Part shown: in pieces, positions 18,783-27,119 of the stretch
Position numbering within the stretch: position 1 is the stretch's first letter
How the letters are laid out: the number at the start of each line of letters is the position of its first letter
Source: Photobacterium aquae
GTDB taxonomy: Bacteria > Pseudomonadota > Gammaproteobacteria > Enterobacterales > Vibrionaceae
Assembly: GCF_001029445.1 (NCBI RefSeq)
Contig: NZ_LDOT01000005.1
Coordinates: 124,001-188,000, forward strand
DNA length: 64,000 nt
Direction of reading: 5' to 3'
Made by a program: the position numbers and the translations under genes
Notes under the pieces: model-generated
Seen by the model: the letters and a program-made list of their open reading frames with translations, nothing else
The model's database searches: none
Told to the model about the DNA's origin: nothing

Positions 18783-19099
18783 CTATCCGGCTCGGGGCGT
18801 CGGAAAGGACGGATCTCTGCCGTTTGATCGGACAGGGTTTCCGGCGCGTTCAGGGCTTGAGCTAGCCGGCGGAGTTGCTGTTGGAGCTCTGCCATTAGCA
18901 GGATGTTGGTATGGTTCGGGTTTTTGCCATAGCCAATGACATGGTTGATATGGCTGAGCTGGGCCCGCAGTCGGGGCTGCATTTCCTTGCTGGCCTGACT
19001 GATGATCTCCTCGCTCATCGAGAGGCGCAATGCCTCCAGCTGATCGGGGTCGTTTTCGGCCATCGCCTTGAGCTCATCGAACGGGGGTAGCGTCTGCAT
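18779..19099 (-). CDS. DUF3135-like protein
   Basis: A 106-residue soluble, mostly helical protein of unknown function. It begins MQTLPPFDELKAMAENDPDQLEALR, which I match from memory to the Vibrio DUF3135 family. The middle has LRAQLSHINHVIGYGKNPNH and a glutamine/arginine-rich helix follows. The ATG at 19099 has GGGAG 8 bases upstream. No cysteines, signal peptide or membrane segment are visible. Confidence 0.75.
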   Translation of the reverse strand: MQTLPPFDELKAMAENDPDQLEALRLSMSEEIISQASKEMQPRLRAQLSHINHVIGYGKNPNHTNILLMAELQQQLRRLAQALNAPETLSDQTAEIRPFRRPEPDS

Positions 19100-19229
19100 A
19101 TGCTGTTCTCCCTGCATAGTGCCAGCCTTGGCGGTTGGCGTATTGTTCCTGCCTGATTTTTCTTCGAGCTATCCAATAACATTAGCAGCCGGCGGGAAAG
19201 AGTGGTGGGCGGGGTTTGAGATTGGGGCG

Positions 19230-19261
19230 AAAAAAAGCCCGCCGGATTTTCTCGGGCGGGC
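19230..19261 (-). terminator. Terminator after fpr
   Basis: On the minus strand GCCCGCC and GGCGGGC pair around an 11-base loop and are followed by seven T (plus-strand A-run 19230-19236). Confidence 0.9.
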
Positions 19262-19291
19262 AGGATGGCTGCGAGGCAGTTCGCGGTGCGA

Positions 19292-20035
19292 TCACCAGTA
19301 GTGCTCGGTGGTGATCTGGCCGGGTTTGCGGCGGAGGTTCTTGCTGAAACCGCGTGCCTCGAGGGCGGCCTTGGTATCTCTGACCATGGCCGGGTTACCG
19401 CACAGCATGACTTGGCTGTGGGCCGGGTCGAGCGTGATGCCGACATGGCGCTCGAGCATCCCGTCGGCAATGGCTTGGGGGATGCGTCCCGGCAGCGTCA
19501 ACGGCGCAGGCTCACGGCTGACGAATGGCTGGACGATGAGTTGGTCCGGATGGCGCTGTTGCAGTTCGGTGATTTCGGCCTGGTAGCTGAGATCGGCGGC
19601 AAAGCGAACGGCATGGGTCAGGACGACCTTGCGGAAACGGCGCCAGACTTCTGGCTCGCGCAGCATCGACAGGTACGGGCCGATGGCGGTACCGGTGGCC
19701 AGCAGCCACAGGTGCTCACCTTCGGGAACCTCATCGAGGGTGAAGAAGCCGTTGGCCCGCGCCGAGATAAAGACGCTATCGCCTTCCTCCAGCCGATGCA
19801 GGCGGGGCGAGAGCAGGCCGTCGGCAACGCGGGTGGCATAGATTTCGATTTGCGATGACGAGGGAGGATTGACAAACGAATAGGCCCGCTGGACCAGCTT
19901 GCCGTCAATCTCAAGCCCCAGTTTGGTAAACTGGCCGGCCTTGAATGGTTCGATGTTGGCTTCAAGAACCAAGCTGAATAGATCTTGGTTCCAGTGGCGG
20001 TTGGTGATCACCCGTGCGGGAATCCAGTCAGCCAT
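19292..20035 (-). CDS. fpr: Ferredoxin-NADP+ reductase
   Basis: An FAD enzyme passing electrons between NADPH and ferredoxin or flavodoxin. The 247 residues show the FAD motif QRAYSFVNPPSS, the NADP-binding LLATGTAIGPYLSMLR, and LCGNPAMV. The C-terminus ends in TEHYW; a terminal aromatic over the flavin is typical of the Fpr group. The ATG at 20035 has GGAG 6 bases upstream. It lies 13 bases after a SufR-like regulator gene on the same strand, so both are probably one transcript and the regulator may control fpr. Confidence 0.94.
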   Translation of the reverse strand: MADWIPARVITNRHWNQDLFSLVLEANIEPFKAGQFTKLGLEIDGKLVQRAYSFVNPPSSSQIEIYATRVADGLLSPRLHRLEEGDSVFISARANGFFTLDEVPEGEHLWLLATGTAIGPYLSMLREPEVWRRFRKVVLTHAVRFAADLSYQAEITELQQRHPDQLIVQPFVSREPAPLTLPGRIPQAIADGMLERHVGITLDPAHSQVMLCGNPAMVRDTKAALEARGFSKNLRRKPGQITTEHYW

Positions 20036-20048
20036 AATCATCTCCTCG

Positions 20049-20666
20049 TTATCGTTTTATTATTCGATACGCACAGCGCCTCTCTCCGGCAATGATGTGT
20101 TCGTCGCGATCGATCTGGTAGCCATCACCGAGCAGGCGGCGGAAAACCGCCAGCTCTGATTGGCACAGGGAAGGGCAGCGCGTCGCTGCATGGCAGATAG
20201 GGCAGTGGTTCTCGACCAGCAGGAACTGCTCGCCGTCTTGGTGGAGCTCGGCCATATAGCCTTCTTGTTCCCTGAGTGTAGCTAGGATTTGCAGCTTTTC
20301 GTGTATCGTATCTGCGCCAGCCAGTTGGGTTTGGTAGTGGCCGAATGCCTGCTGCTCGCGCCGGTCGATGACCTGCCCGAGCCCTTCCTTGCCGAACAGG
20401 GTCTCGACAGAGTCTAGCATCTGGACGATGAGATCGCCGTGGCGGTCGGCAAAGCGGCGGTGGCCGAGATCGGTCAGGTGCCAGTGGCGGGTGGGGCGGC
20501 CGACCTTGACCTTGACGTCTTCGAAGCGGACTAGCCCCTCTTCTTCCAGCCCTTGCAGGTGCAGGCGGACGCCCATGGTAGTGAGCTTGAACTCCTTGGC
20601 CAGCTGTTTGGCGGTGGCCGGGCCTTCGCGCTTCATGCGGTATAGTATTCGGTCGACTGTCTTCAT
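20049..20666 (-). CDS. SufR-like transcriptional regulator with a C-terminal cysteine cluster
   Basis: A 205-residue DNA-binding protein. Residues 1-60 form a winged helix-turn-helix (TAKQLAKEFKLTTMGVRLHLQGLEEEGLV). The C-terminal half has cysteines at 155, 158, 164, 168 (in ENHCPICHAATRCPSLCQ) and at 198, a pattern like SufR-type COG2345 regulators that carry an iron-sulfur cluster. This suggests a redox or iron sensor. It heads an operon with fpr, and a large inverted repeat abuts its start codon. Cluster binding is inferred from cysteine spacing only. Confidence 0.8.
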   Translation of the reverse strand: MKTVDRILYRMKREGPATAKQLAKEFKLTTMGVRLHLQGLEEEGLVRFEDVKVKVGRPTRHWHLTDLGHRRFADRHGDLIVQMLDSVETLFGKEGLGQVIDRREQQAFGHYQTQLAGADTIHEKLQILATLREQEGYMAELHQDGEQFLLVENHCPICHAATRCPSLCQSELAVFRRLLGDGYQIDRDEHIIAGERRCAYRIIKR

Positions 20667-20708
20667 GGCTGCCTACATCTATTGCGTTAGTTAATTATGT
20701 AGCCAGCC
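20667..20708. promoter_or_regulatory. Inverted repeat upstream of the SufR-like gene (candidate operator)
   Basis: GGCTGCCTACAT (20667-20678) is mirrored by ATGTAGCCAGCC (20697-20708) with 11 of 12 positions matching, across an 18-base AT-rich spacer. The left arm ends directly at the ATG of the regulator gene. Binding there would block transcription or translation initiation, which suggests autoregulation of the regulator-fpr operon. Confidence 0.6.
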
Positions 20709-20754
20709 TGCTAAATAAAGCAACTACTTTACAAAGTGGCGGGAGTTGCCTGGC

Positions 20755-20781
20755 AAAAAAAACGCACCCGGCAGGGTGCGT
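20755..20781 (-). terminator. Terminator after glpX
   Basis: ACGCACCC and GGGTGCGT pair around four bases; the plus-strand A-run 20755-20761 supplies the U-run on the minus strand. Confidence 0.92.
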
Positions 20782-20810
20782 TTGTCTATCCCAAGAGCCG
20801 ATTATGGCTG

Positions 20811-21818
20811 TTACAGGATATGGCACTTGATGGCGTCATCCTTGCGGTCGAGGTAGTGGGTCGACTTGATGCGGCGGATAGTGCGGCACTTGCCGCGGAT
20901 CAACAAGGTTTCGGTGGTGGCGATGTTGCCCTGACGGTGGATGCCGTCGAGCAGGTCGCCCTTGGTGATGCCGGTACCGGCGAAGATCACGTTGTCGCTC
21001 TTGGCCATGTCTTCCATGCGCAGCACGGTGTTGGGCTCGATGCCCATTTCGCGGCAGCGGTCAATTTCCAGCTGGCCGTGGGCGCGGTTGGCCTCGGTAT
21101 CCCCTTTGACCTCGTGGCGCGGCAGCAGGCGGCCGTGCATATCGCCACCCAGTGCGCGGATGGCGGCGGCAGAGACTACGCCTTCCGGCGCGCCGCCGAT
21201 GCAGTACATGATGTCCACTTCGCTGTCTGGCATGCAGGTCAGGATCGAAGCCGCGACATCGCCGTCCGGCACCGCGTAGACCCGGATGCCCATGCCTTGC
21301 ATCTCGGCGATGATGGCATCATGGCGTGGTTTTGCCAAAGTGATGACGACCAGCTCGCAGAGCGGTTTGCCGAGGGCCTCGGCGATGGCGTGAAGGTTGT
21401 CGGCCAGCGGTTTGTTGAGGTCGATAACGTCTTTGGCGGCTGGGCCTACGACCAGTTTCTCCATGTACATATCAGGTGCTTTCAGGAACGAGCCTTTCTC
21501 GCCGGCAGCCAAGACGGCCAGGGCGTTGTTCTGGCCCATAGCGGTCATTCGGGTTCCTTCGATTGGATCGACAGCGATGTCCACGGCATCACCGCCAGTA
21601 CCGACTTTCTCACCGATATAGAGCATCGGTGCTTCGTCGATTTCGCCTTCGCCAATGACGATTTCGCCCTCGATTTCCGTTTGGTTCAGCAGGGTACGCA
21701 TAACTTCCACGGCTGCGCCGTCAGCTGCGTTCTTGTCGCCACGGCCGAGCCACTTGTAGCCTGCCAGTGCTGCGCCTTCCGTGACACGGGAAAATGCCAT
21801 TGCCAAATCGCGTTTCAT
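20811..21818 (-). CDS. glpX: Class II fructose-1,6-bisphosphatase
   Basis: A gluconeogenic phosphatase. The 335-residue protein shows the GlpX features: IVIGEGEIDEAPMLYIGEKVG and the metal-binding AVDPIEGTRMTAMG, then CIGGAPEGVVSAAAIRALGG and IFAGTGITKGDLL. In E. coli glpX is the third gene of glpFKX. Here it lies on the same strand after glpK, but a terminator (21953-21979) and a 180-base gap with its own LacI-type operator suggest a separate promoter. Confidence 0.96.
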   Translation of the reverse strand: MKRDLAMAFSRVTEGAALAGYKWLGRGDKNAADGAAVEVMRTLLNQTEIEGEIVIGEGEIDEAPMLYIGEKVGTGGDAVDIAVDPIEGTRMTAMGQNNALAVLAAGEKGSFLKAPDMYMEKLVVGPAAKDVIDLNKPLADNLHAIAEALGKPLCELVVITLAKPRHDAIIAEMQGMGIRVYAVPDGDVAASILTCMPDSEVDIMYCIGGAPEGVVSAAAIRALGGDMHGRLLPRHEVKGDTEANRAHGQLEIDRCREMGIEPNTVLRMEDMAKSDNVIFAGTGITKGDLLDGIHRQGNIATTETLLIRGKCRTIRRIKSTHYLDRKDDAIKCHIL

Positions 21819-21881
21819 GGTTACTCCAGAAATAGAAATCAGTGAGCTGAAAAAATCTGGCGCGATTCTACCACAGCTTGA

Positions 21882-21897
21882 GTGGAAACGTTTGCGT
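21882..21897. promoter_or_regulatory. LacI-family operator upstream of glpX
   Basis: GTGGAAACGTTTGCGT contains the AAACGTTT core and matches 13 of 16 positions of the E. coli PurR consensus ACGCAAACGTTTGCGT. Cra (FruR) sites share a similar core. It lies 64-79 bases before the glpX start, near the expected promoter. Cra control would fit a gluconeogenic gene; PurR fits the sequence better. Confidence 0.5.
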
Positions 21898-21952
21898 TAG
21901 CGCAAAAATCCTTATTTCCCGGCAGTTCTTAGCGATTTGTGCGTGCACAAAT

Positions 21953-21979
21953 AAAAAAAGGCCTGCGAATGCAGGCCTT
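21953..21979 (-). terminator. Terminator after glpK
   Basis: AAGGCCTGC and GCAGGCCTT pair around GAAT, with an A-run at 21953-21957 giving the U-run on the minus strand. Confidence 0.93.
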
Positions 21980-21998
21980 GTCACCGTTAGGGGCGAGA

Positions 21999-23513
21999 TC
22001 AGATGTCGTCTTCGATAGCCCAGCCCTTGGCGCATTCAACCGCGCGCTTCCAGCCGTTATAGCGGCGGTTGCGCTTCTGGTCATCGGCACATGGGATGAA
22101 CTTGCGATCCAGCTCGGCCTTGTTCTTGAGGTCGTCAATGCTGTCCCAGAACCCGACAGCCAAGCCCGCGAGGTAGGCGGCACCCAGTGCCGTTACCTCG
22201 GTTACCACTGGGCGGTGGACCTCGGTATCCAGAACATCAGACTGGAACTGCATCAGGAAGTTATTAGCTACTGCACCGCCGTCGACGCGCAGGGTATCCA
22301 GCTTGATCTGGGAGTCAGCCTGCATAGCATCAAGTACGTCGCGGGTCTGGTAGGCCACGCTCTCCAGTGTCGCACGGATGATATGGTTGGAGTTGACGCC
22401 GCGGGTCAGGCCGACGATGGCACCACGCGCATACGGGTCCCAGTACGGTGCGCCCAGGCCGGTAAAGGCTGGCACCACGTAGACGCCGTTGGCACTGCCG
22501 ACCTTCTCAGCGAAGTACTCGGAGTCTTTGGCATCGTCAAGCAGCTTGACTTCGTCGCGTAGCCACTGGATGGATGCGCCACCCATAAATACCGCACCTT
22601 CCAGCGCGTAGGCGACATCGCCTTTAGGGCCGCAAGCCAGCGTGGTCAGTAGGCCATTGTGCGAGGTCACTTTCTCCTTGCCGGTGTTCATCAGCAAGAA
22701 GCAGCCTGTACCATAGGTATTCTTGGCCTGGCCTGCTTCGACACACATCTGGCCGAACAGGGCGGCCTGCTGGTCACCGGCAATACCAGAGATTGGAATA
22801 CGGGTACCGCCTTTACCACCGATGTTGGTCTGGCCGTAGACTTCGGAAGACGCCTTGACTTCCGGCATCATAGATAGCGGGATATCCAAGGCTTTAAGTA
22901 GCTTCTCGTCCCATTGCAGGGTATTGATATTGAATACCATAGTGCGCGAGGCGTTGGTGTAGTCGGTAACGTGGACGCGGCCCTGGGTCATCTTCCAAAT
23001 CAGCCAGGTATCGACAGTACCGAACAGCAGGTCGCCGGCCTCGGCTTCCTCGCGGGCGCCTTCGACGTTGTCGAGGATCCATTTGATTTTGGTTCCCGAG
23101 AAGTAAGGGTCGACCACCAAGCCAGTATTGTCGCGGATGTATTCTTCCAGCCCTTCGTTTTTAAGGCCTTCGCAGATATCCGCAGTACGGCGGCACTGCC
23201 AGACAATAGCGTTGTAAACCGGCTTGCCGGTCTTCTTGTTCCAGACGATGGTGGTTTCGCGCTGGTTGGTGATACCGATACCGGCAACTTGATCCGAGCG
23301 GATCCCTGCTTTGGCCAGCGCCTCAACCAATGTTGAGCTCTGGGTAGCATAAATTTCTAGAGGGTCGTGTTCAACCCACCCGGCTTTCGGGTAGATCTGG
23401 GTAAACTCACGCTGTGCCGAGCACACAATGTTGGCATTGTGATCAAGAATGACGGCGCGAGAACTGGTCGTGCCCTGATCGAGTGCAACAATGTATTTCT
23501 GCTCTGTAGTCAT
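21999..23513 (-). CDS. glpK: Glycerol kinase
   Basis: Phosphorylates glycerol that enters through GlpF. It is an FGGY kinase: [17 protein letters not shown] binds ATP at the start, [46 protein letters not shown] and [16 protein letters not shown] are typical. The 504 residues match the family (E. coli 502). GAGG precedes the ATG. It follows glpF by 99 bases on the same strand. Confidence 0.98.
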   Translation of the reverse strand: MTTEQKYIVALDQGTTSSRAVILDHNANIVCSAQREFTQIYPKAGWVEHDPLEIYATQSSTLVEALAKAGIRSDQVAGIGITNQRETTIVWNKKTGKPVYNAIVWQCRRTADICEGLKNEGLEEYIRDNTGLVVDPYFSGTKIKWILDNVEGAREEAEAGDLLFGTVDTWLIWKMTQGRVHVTDYTNASRTMVFNINTLQWDEKLLKALDIPLSMMPEVKASSEVYGQTNIGGKGGTRIPISGIAGDQQAALFGQMCVEAGQAKNTYGTGCFLLMNTGKEKVTSHNGLLTTLACGPKGDVAYALEGAVFMGGASIQWLRDEVKLLDDAKDSEYFAEKVGSANGVYVVPAFTGLGAPYWDPYARGAIVGLTRGVNSNHIIRATLESVAYQTRDVLDAMQADSQIKLDTLRVDGGAVANNFLMQFQSDVLDTEVHRPVVTEVTALGAAYLAGLAVGFWDSIDDLKNKAELDRKFIPCADDQKRNRRYNGWKRAVECAKGWAIEDDI

Positions 23514-23612
23514 GGTGGTTTCCTCTCATTATCTTCTTATAAGGGTAGTAGAGTGTTCGTTGTTTCTTGCTGGCCGGGTCAGGCCCGGCCAGCTGTAGGG
23601 AATTGGTGTTGT

Positions 23613-24464
23613 TTATGCCTTGGCGGTATCGCTGTCGGCCGTGTTCTCACATTTGTTCGGCAGGGTGCAGCGGTTGCCCGGCAGGTAGACGCCGATCACT
23701 TTCGGGTAGAGCCAGCCACCGAACGCGGCACCGAAGATTGGGGCCAGGATAGGCACAATCATGTACGGGATGTCTTTGCCGCCAGTCAGGGCAATGTCAC
23801 CCCAGCCAGCAAGGAAGGCAAAGAATTTCGGGCCGAAGTCACGGGCAGGGTTCATCGCAAAGCCGGTTAGTGGGCCAAGCGCACCACCGATGACGGCAAT
23901 CAGGATACCGATAAGCAGCGGGCCCATCGCACCACGCGGCGCACCGTTCTTGTCATCGCCGATAGCGAGGATGGCAAACATCAGTACGGCGGTGATCACG
24001 AACTCCACCGCGAACGCGCCGGCAAAAGACAGGGCGGCATTCGGGTAGGTCGAGAAGATCCCTGCGGTTGCCAGGCTGGCTTCGCTGCCGCGGATGATGC
24101 TGTTGGCGGCTTCGTAATCGCTGAAAAGGTTACCGTAAAGGGTATAGATCAGGGCAGCGGTACAGAAGGCGCCAAGTACCTGAGCGGCAATGTATGGCAG
24201 GACCTTGCGTTTGTCGAAGCCGTGGAACAAGGCCAGGGCGATGGTCACGGCAGGGTTGATATGGGCACCTGAGACACCGGCGGTACAGTAGATGGCAATC
24301 GCAACGCCAAGGCCCCACATGATACTGATTTCCCATTGGCCGAAATCAGCTCCTGTCAGTACCAGCGCGGCCACGCAACCTACGCCGAAGAAAATCAGTA
24401 ATCCAGTGCCAATGAACTCGGCGAGACACTCGCCAAGCAAGGAATGTTGCTGTTGGGTAGTCAT
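23613..24464 (-). CDS. glpF: Glycerol facilitator (aquaglyceroporin)
   Basis: A 283-residue channel with six membrane helices and two half-helices carrying the NPA boxes, one in SGAHINPAVT (residues 70-72) and one in GFAMNPARDFGPK. The Asp after the second NPAR is typical of glycerol-conducting members. AGGA lies 7 bases before the ATG. It heads glpFK; three GlpR-like sites lie upstream. Confidence 0.97.
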   Translation of the reverse strand: MTTQQQHSLLGECLAEFIGTGLLIFFGVGCVAALVLTGADFGQWEISIMWGLGVAIAIYCTAGVSGAHINPAVTIALALFHGFDKRKVLPYIAAQVLGAFCTAALIYTLYGNLFSDYEAANSIIRGSEASLATAGIFSTYPNAALSFAGAFAVEFVITAVLMFAILAIGDDKNGAPRGAMGPLLIGILIAVIGGALGPLTGFAMNPARDFGPKFFAFLAGWGDIALTGGKDIPYMIVPILAPIFGAAFGGWLYPKVIGVYLPGNRCTLPNKCENTADSDTAKA

Positions 24465-24525
24465 TGTTCAGTCCTTTTGTTTTATGTAGTAGGGGTATTG
24501 CTGTTATGGTTTTTATGCGGCTAAT

Positions 24526-24545
24526 TTACTCGATATCACGCATAA
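24526..24545. promoter_or_regulatory. Weak GlpR-like half-symmetric site
   Basis: TTACTCG and CGCATAA are separated by ATATCA; the TTA/TAA ends and the CG pairs are symmetric. It lies 62-81 bases before glpF, closer than the two better sites. Confidence 0.35.
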
Positions 24546-24566
24546 GAAAATTGGATTGAATTGGAA

Positions 24567-24615
24567 ATGTGCGTTCGAGCATAAAAATTTTTCTTATTTT
24601 GAGCGTTCGCGCAAA
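24567..24615. promoter_or_regulatory. Two GlpR-like operators upstream of glpFK
   Basis: ATGTGCGTTCGAGCAT (24567-24582) and TTTGAGCGTTCGCGCAAA (24598-24615) are both near-palindromes sharing GCGTTCG, spaced about three helical turns apart. E. coli GlpR sites have the same general form, AT-rich ends around TTCG/CGAA. They lie 103-151 bases before glpF, so control of glpFK by GlpR is a reasonable inference. No glpR gene is in the window. Confidence 0.5.
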
Positions 24616-24714
24616 CGGTTGCTGGCGGGCGGGAGAAATACCCTCTTGGGCAAAGAGGCGGGGACTAGAGATGGGGATTTATTGTGCTTGATTGTATATT
24701 TCTGTTTATAAAAG

Positions 24715-24773
24715 AAAAATCCGACCATGGGGGCCGGATGTGCCAGAAAGGCAAAATCTTGGAAAGATCCAAG
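24715..24773 (-). ncRNA. Three hairpins ending in a minus-strand terminator: candidate small RNA or glpFK leader
   Basis: On the minus strand come, in order: CTTGGA-loop-TCCAAG (24758-24773), TGCC-loop-GGCA (24741-24753), and an 8-bp stem (24719-24726 with 24732-24739) followed by a U-run (plus-strand A-run 24715-24718). The last stem has one U-G wobble on the minus strand that becomes an A-C mismatch on the plus strand, so it works only in this direction. A TAGAAT -10-like box lies upstream (plus-strand 24835-24840). No ORF fits. glpF starts 250 bases further on. Confidence 0.45.
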
Positions 24774-25123
24774 AGAGATACGATCACAATAGAAATTAGC
24801 ACGGTTGAAATGCATTAAAATTGAGTTTGATCGCGATTCTACTCATTTTTGAATCTATTTGGTTTGTTTTTATGCACATTGGGCGCGTGCTAGACGTATA
24901 GGGCGAGCAACTTCTTGCAAGGGGCCCGATAGCCAGAGGTTGAGGATGCAAGATTTTTATCAAAATTGTTCATTTTTTCTCCATTTGCGACAAACCGTGG
25001 TATTTGTAGATGTCACGGCGTTGCCACCTCGCTAGAATAGGTAACAAATCAAAGTTGAATGTGCCTGTGCAAGGTTGCCTTAACGGTTAGGGCAAGCAGA
25101 TAGGCTGAAGACAGGTGGACAAT

Positions 25124-25366
25124 ATGTCATTAGAAATCTTGGAAAAGCTGGAAGCCAAAGTACAAATGGCTGTTGATACAATTTCCCTGCTACAAATGGA
25201 AATTGAAGAACTAAAAGAAAACAACGATGCCTTGGCGGGTGAAGCTCAGGAACTGCGTACTGGCCGTGAAGCGCTAGAGCAGGAGAACAACAAGCTGCGC
25301 GAAGATCACCAAGCATGGCAAGAGCGCGTACGTATGCTGCTAGGTAAAATGGATCACGTCGAGTAA
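25124..25366 (+). CDS. zapB: Cell division protein ZapB
   Basis: An 80-residue protein that is almost entirely one antiparallel coiled coil and stabilises the FtsZ ring. It starts [31 protein letters not shown], very close to E. coli ZapB (81 residues). The ATG at 25124 has AGGTGG 6 bases upstream; the GTG at 25115 is part of that site and is not the start. It is convergent with rraA, as in E. coli. Confidence 0.96.
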   Translation: MSLEILEKLEAKVQMAVDTISLLQMEIEELKENNDALAGEAQELRTGREALEQENNKLREDHQAWQERVRMLLGKMDHVE

Positions 25367-25388
25367 TCCATCCCGCCTTGCGGATGAA

Positions 25389-25421
25389 CAAAAAAACAGA
25401 GCCCGCCGGCTCTGTTTTTTT
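25389..25421. terminator. Bidirectional terminator between zapB and rraA
   Basis: AAAAAACAGAGCC and GGCTCTGTTTTTT pair around CGCC. Both flanks carry homopolymer runs, matching the convergent genes. Confidence 0.93.
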
Positions 25422-25429
25422 ATGTCGCT

Positions 25430-25915
25430 TTAGTCGATGTCCAGCGGCTCGGGCGACAGGATCACCCCGGTGCTGTCGGCATAGAGATGGTCTTCCGGCA
25501 AGAAGGTCACCCCGCCGAAATTGACCGCGACGTCAATCTCACCGATACCCTGCTCGTCGGCCCCGACCGGGATCGACGCCATCGCCTGAATGCCGATATC
25601 AAGCTCGTCGAGTTCGTCGACATGGCGAACACAGCCATAGATGACCAGGCCTTCCCATTCATTGCTCGCGGCCAGTTGAGCCAGATCGGCATCCACCAGA
25701 GCGCGTCGCAGCGAGCCGCCGCCATCAATAAGCAGAACCCGGCCTGCGCCGTTTTCCTCGAGCACGGTGCGGATCAGGCCGCAGTCCTCGAAACACTTGA
25801 TGGTGGTGATCTGGCCGCCGAACGAGTTACGGCCGCCATAAGAACTGAACATTGGCTCGACGACGTCGACTTGGTCGAGGTAGATGTCGCAGAGTTCTGA
25901 CGTATTGTATTCCAT
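25430..25915 (-). CDS. rraA: Ribonuclease E activity regulator RraA
   Basis: A trimeric protein that binds RNase E and the degradosome and lowers RNA decay. It starts [44 protein letters not shown] and [23 protein letters not shown] are conserved. From the ATG at 25915 it is 161 residues, the E. coli length, so the 11-codon extension to 25948 is dropped. The ribosome site is weak. menA follows upstream in the same direction, as in enterobacteria. Confidence 0.96.
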   Translation of the reverse strand: MEYNTSELCDIYLDQVDVVEPMFSSYGGRNSFGGQITTIKCFEDCGLIRTVLEENGAGRVLLIDGGGSLRRALVDADLAQLAASNEWEGLVIYGCVRHVDELDELDIGIQAMASIPVGADEQGIGEIDVAVNFGGVTFLPEDHLYADSTGVILSPEPLDID

Positions 25916-26051
25916 AGGCGTGCTTCTTCTTCGCAGATGAATGGGCAACGGCCGCCGCGGTGGCGGCCATGCTTAACTTGTTGAAAGTATAATCAGTTCA
26001 TTGGCCAAGATTCAAGGCTAACTCACGATGATAACCGTGTTGCTATTAGGG

Positions 26052-26963
26052 TTATGCGGCAGCAAGCACCATGCCGGCTGCAAATAACAGGTTGGTCAGC
26101 AGGGCACACTTGACCATTGTGCCCATCATTGGCCGTAGCGCCGCGCCATCGGCGGACTGGAAGACCTGCTTGCCATGCTTGAACAGCAGCGGTGCGCTGA
26201 GGATAAACAGCCAGCCAAACGGCGAGTGGATTTCCAGTGCGGCAAACAGGGCGAGGCAGGCTACGCTGGTTACCAGCAAGAACAAATGGTACTTGCGTCC
26301 CCAGCTCGGGCCCATGCGCACGGCCAGAGTGAGTTTGCCACAGGCGCGATCATTGTCGATATCGCGTAGGTTGTTGATGTTCAACACCCCTACGGCGAGC
26401 AGGCCACAGGCTGTTGCCGGCAGCATGATAATCGAGTCGATTTGACCCGCTTGCAGGTAGTAGGTCCCCGCCACGCCCAGCCAGCCGAAGAAAACCAGAA
26501 CCGAGAAGTCACCCAGCCCTCGGTAGCCATAGGGTTTGTTGCCGACGGTATAGGCAATCGAGGCTGCAATGGCCATCAGGCCGAGCAGCATGAAGCCGAA
26601 CATGTCATGCAGGTTGTCGGTGGCAAGCAGGATCAGGGCGAGGCCGCTGATCAGGGTCAGGCCGATGTTGAGGATCATTGCCTTGCGCATGGCTTCAGGC
26701 GTGACCAGCCCTGACTGGATCGCACGTTGCGGGCCGAGTCGTTGATCGTTGTCGGTGCCCTTGACGGCGTCCCCGTAGTCATTGGCCAAATTGGACAATA
26801 TCTGTAGCAGGAGTGCAGTCAGCAGTGCCAGACCTGCAATAACGGCAGAAAAACTGCCTTGCCATCCTGCTACTGCACTGCCGCAAACGATCGAGGCGAT
26901 GGCGAGCGGCAGGGTCTTCGGACGTGCTGCATCAAGCCAAATGGCGAGAGAAGATGATTTCAT
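26052..26963 (-). CDS. menA: 1,4-dihydroxy-2-naphthoate polyprenyltransferase
   Basis: An integral-membrane enzyme that attaches the prenyl tail to 1,4-dihydroxy-2-naphthoate in menaquinone synthesis. It has about nine hydrophobic segments; LANDYGDAVKGTDND near residue 60 is the Mg-binding aspartate motif, and NNLRDIDNDRACGKLTLAVRMG is the second. About 303 residues from ATG 26963; the ATG at 26966 is equally possible and neither has a strong ribosome site. The 34-codon extension to 27068 has no family similarity. Confidence 0.95.
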   Translation of the reverse strand: MKSSSLAIWLDAARPKTLPLAIASIVCGSAVAGWQGSFSAVIAGLALLTALLLQILSNLANDYGDAVKGTDNDQRLGPQRAIQSGLVTPEAMRKAMILNIGLTLISGLALILLATDNLHDMFGFMLLGLMAIAASIAYTVGNKPYGYRGLGDFSVLVFFGWLGVAGTYYLQAGQIDSIIMLPATACGLLAVGVLNINNLRDIDNDRACGKLTLAVRMGPSWGRKYHLFLLVTSVACLALFAALEIHSPFGWLFILSAPLLFKHGKQVFQSADGAALRPMMGTMVKCALLTNLLFAAGMVLAAA

Positions 26964-27073
26964 CATAAGGGGCTTTTCATCAAAAATGTGACAGGTGGCT
27001 ATTATGGACGAACTGGCGCAATGGGCAAATTTATCGCCACTTTGTTTGCGTAAAAACAAAGTTTGCACAAAAT

Positions 27074-27099
27074 AAAAACGGCACCCAGAGGGTGCCGTT
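27074..27099 (-). terminator. Terminator after hslU
   Basis: AACGGCACCC and GGGTGCCGTT pair around AGA; on the minus strand the stem is followed by TTTATT, a modest U-run. Confidence 0.88.
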
Positions 27100-27119
27100 T
27101 GTCTCTTTGGCTGTGCCGA

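Larger units (their letters stand above)
24465..25123. other. Intergenic region between glpF and zapB (659 bp)
   Basis: Holds the GlpR-like sites, the hairpin cluster at 24715-24773, and an AT-rich tract before zapB. A 16-base word in that tract, TTTTTATCAAAATTGT (24954-24969), is identical to one upstream of pfkA (16002-16017). No protein-coding frame is convincing; a 73-codon frame on the minus strand crosses the hairpins and has no ribosome site or recognisable content. Confidence 0.6.

Noticed and set aside
20736..21845. 369-codon plus-strand frame across glpX
   Set aside because: It is the reverse of the well-conserved glpX frame; long antisense frames are common at this GC content.
24594..24815. 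73-codon minus-strand frame upstream of glpF
   Set aside because: It crosses the terminator hairpins and a GlpR-like site and lacks a ribosome site.
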